Notes under the pieces: model-generated
The model's input: the letters and a program-made list of their open reading frames with translations, nothing else
Told to the model about the DNA's origin: nothing
Databases searched by the model: none
NCBI GenBank assembly: GCA_022826645.1
Contig: JAJDUM010000102.1
Location: forward strand, 1 to 64,000
Direction of reading: 5' to 3'
DNA: 64,000 bases
Source of the DNA: Candidatus Poribacteria bacterium
GTDB taxonomy: Bacteria > Poribacteria > WGA-4E > PCPOR2b
Part shown: positions 62,831 through 64,000 of the stretch, piece by piece
How the letters are laid out: each line of letters opens with the position of its first letter
How positions within the stretch are numbered: the first letter of the stretch is position 1
Made by a program: the position numbers and the translations under genes

Positions 62831-62862
62831 GAAACCGAGTTTTTCCGAAAAAACTCGGTTTC
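62831..62862. repeat. Palindromic repeat GAAACCGAG...CTCGGTTTC, copy 2
   Basis: Perfect arms GAAACCGAGTTTTT and AAAAACTCGGTTTC around a short loop, near-identical to 852-883. It continues into GTTTCTGTTGCAC, a block shared with 3818-3847. It may also slow transcription after the selenoprotein gene, but there is no terminal T-run. Confidence 0.7.
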
Positions 62863-63013
62863 TGTTGCACTATTTCTTAACATGAGCGAGCAAAATTGAG
62901 TATGCAGGAAACAATTGTATCATCCGTTCTACTTGAATACCAGAAATTTGATGATAAAAAATCCCGGCCACATCGTCTTACGCTATTGAATCTTAAAACG
63001 ATGGGTATTCACC

Positions 63014-64000
63014 ATGAAAATTGAATCTTCCAATGAGATCAATCTTGTCCGGCAGACGCTAAATGGCGATACATCGGCATTTGATCGATTGGTCAAGATA
63101 CATCGAACAACGATCTATGCACTGGTCCTTTCGTATATCAAAAATCCGGCAGATACCGAAGATCTCACACAACAGATATTTATTCGGGCATACGAGCGGT
63201 TAGCAACCTTACGGGAGTTGGATCGCTTTCTAACGTGGCTTCTACAGATTGCGCACAACACCTGCAAGGATTGGCTCCGACGGCGAAGCGGTTCGGCGAC
63301 CCGCTTCGAGGCAACTAACGACACAGATTTCGCCGAAGCTGCTCCATCCCCTGAAGATATTGCCCTGAAGGCTGAAATTGAAGCCGTTGTTCAACAAGCA
63401 ATCAGTACCCTACGGGAAACCGACCGTAGACTGATGGAAGCCCGTTACATCGAAGGGGCAAATTACGATCAGCTGCAGGTCGAGTCCGGTTTGTCGTATG
63501 CGGCGGTTGCCAATCGCCTCAAGCGTGCAAAGCGGGAGATTCGCTGCCGAATCGAAAAACTGTTGGGTTGTGTGGCGATATTGCCGGGTAGAACGTTTAT
63601 TTTGGGAGGTATAGAAGCCGTGAAATTATCAATGAAAGCGAAACTCGCAGCGATCGGGGTTGCGGCGATTATCGGAGTCGGTGGAGGCGGTGTATTGTAT
63701 CACCACACATTTGAATCGAATCCTATCAAAGTAAACGAACGAGCAATTTCGGAAGCGGACGCTGTTACAGAGGATTCATCAATGAAGATTGTACATCGGG
63801 CAGATACAACGTCGGATAATAATTCTCCAGTGAATGGCACATCTATCCCTATGGCAGATGAAGCGAATCGCTTTGAAATTGCGACGGATGACCGCGGTAT
63901 GAAGTCTGCGAAGGCCGTTGAGATTGCAGATATACGGGAGGCTGTGCGGGAATTCTTGGAAGAGAGACTGTCGGAAGAAACACTTGGAATGTCGATTAAA
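63014..64000 (+). CDS. ECF sigma factor with membrane extension, partial
   Basis: At least 329 codons from ATG 63014, open to the right edge. Residues 1-165 are an extracytoplasmic-function sigma factor: region 2 (GDTSAFDRLVKIHRTTIYALVLSYIKNPADTEDLTQQIFIRAY) and region 4 (LRETDRRLMEARYIEGANYDQL, AAVANRLKRAKREIR). It then continues, without a stop, into a basic stretch and a single membrane helix (AKLAAIGVAAIIGVGGGGVLYH, about 213-236). The polar domain that follows would lie outside the membrane if the helix inserts. Fusion of sigma factor and membrane domain suggests a self-tethered regulator whose release may need proteolysis. No anti-sigma gene is visible. The Shine-Dalgarno is weak. Confidence 0.88.
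   Translation, partial: MKIESSNEINLVRQTLNGDTSAFDRLVKIHRTTIYALVLSYIKNPADTEDLTQQIFIRAYERLATLRELDRFLTWLLQIAHNTCKDWLRRRSGSATRFEATNDTDFAEAAPSPEDIALKAEIEAVVQQAISTLRETDRRLMEARYIEGANYDQLQVESGLSYAAVANRLKRAKREIRCRIEKLLGCVAILPGRTFILGGIEAVKLSMKAKLAAIGVAAIIGVGGGGVLYHHTFESNPIKVNERAISEADAVTEDSSMKIVHRADTTSDNNSPVNGTSIPMADEANRFEIATDDRGMKSAKAVEIADIREAVREFLEERLSEETLGMSIK

Overview
The window is 64 kb of bacterial chromosome, close to 50% G+C, densely coded on both strands, with no rRNA, tRNA, CRISPR array, transposase or phage module that I can see. An outer-membrane, LPS-exporting (diderm) cell is indicated by LptD and SurA. The mix of phytanoyl-CoA-dioxygenase (PhyH) paralogues, BNR/sialidase-like proteins, Gfo/Idh/MocA oxidoreductases, a sulfatase, a M81 (MlrC) peptidase and many short palindromic intergenic repeats is what I would expect of Candidatus Poribacteria or a close relative. 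That assignment is an inference from gene content, not from a marker gene.

Layout. 1-4.2 kb: the edge of a secreted c-type cytochrome, a repeat-rich gap, a NtrY-like histidine kinase, rpiA, and more repeats. 4.2-13.5 kb: ABC exporter, two PhyH proteins, a sialidase-like protein, zwf-ppgK (polyphosphate-driven entry to the pentose phosphate pathway), a sulfatase, a 7Fe ferredoxin and a DUF971 protein. 13.6-16.7 kb: a cold-shock domain/Sm(Hfq)-like fusion protein, a polysaccharide deacetylase and a glycerol-1-phosphate-dehydrogenase-like enzyme. 17-34.3 kb: accessory catabolism (two Gfo/Idh/MocA, a TIM-barrel hydrolase-like protein, AtoE, DUF2330 and beta-barrel proteins, MlrC, sialidase, PhyH, malate/lactate dehydrogenase, carboxypeptidase Taq) plus a 553-residue protein I do not recognise. 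34.4-36.6 kb: a DNA methyltransferase fused to an HNH nuclease and a small orphan protein, amid repeats.

36.9-56.3 kb: genome maintenance and envelope biogenesis, all on the minus strand. First comes a double-length UvrA (two UvrA units in one chain). Then, read from 56.3 down to 42.8 kb, comes a probable operon: FN3 lipoprotein, DUF5683-like, DUF3108, mfd, two parvulin-like exported proteins, SurA, and an LptD whose beta-barrel is interrupted by two SurA-type parvulin domains.

56.8-64 kb: accD behind a good sigma-70 promoter, arsM, a PhyH with an HxG instead of HxD iron site, an aldo/keto reductase, an amidohydrolase, a small ArsC-family protein whose reading frame needs UGA decoded as selenocysteine (codon 12, UxxC motif), and an ECF sigma factor with a membrane-spanning C-terminal extension that runs off the right edge.

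The strongest leads are the ArsC-family selenoprotein (62409-62750, usually missed or truncated by gene callers), the LptD-parvulin fusion (42835-46791), the cold-shock/Sm-like fusion carrying a palindromic repeat in frame (13592-14644), the double UvrA, the methyltransferase-HNH fusion, the HxG PhyH protein and a family of MITE-like elements ending in TAGGA(G/C)TTACGCA.
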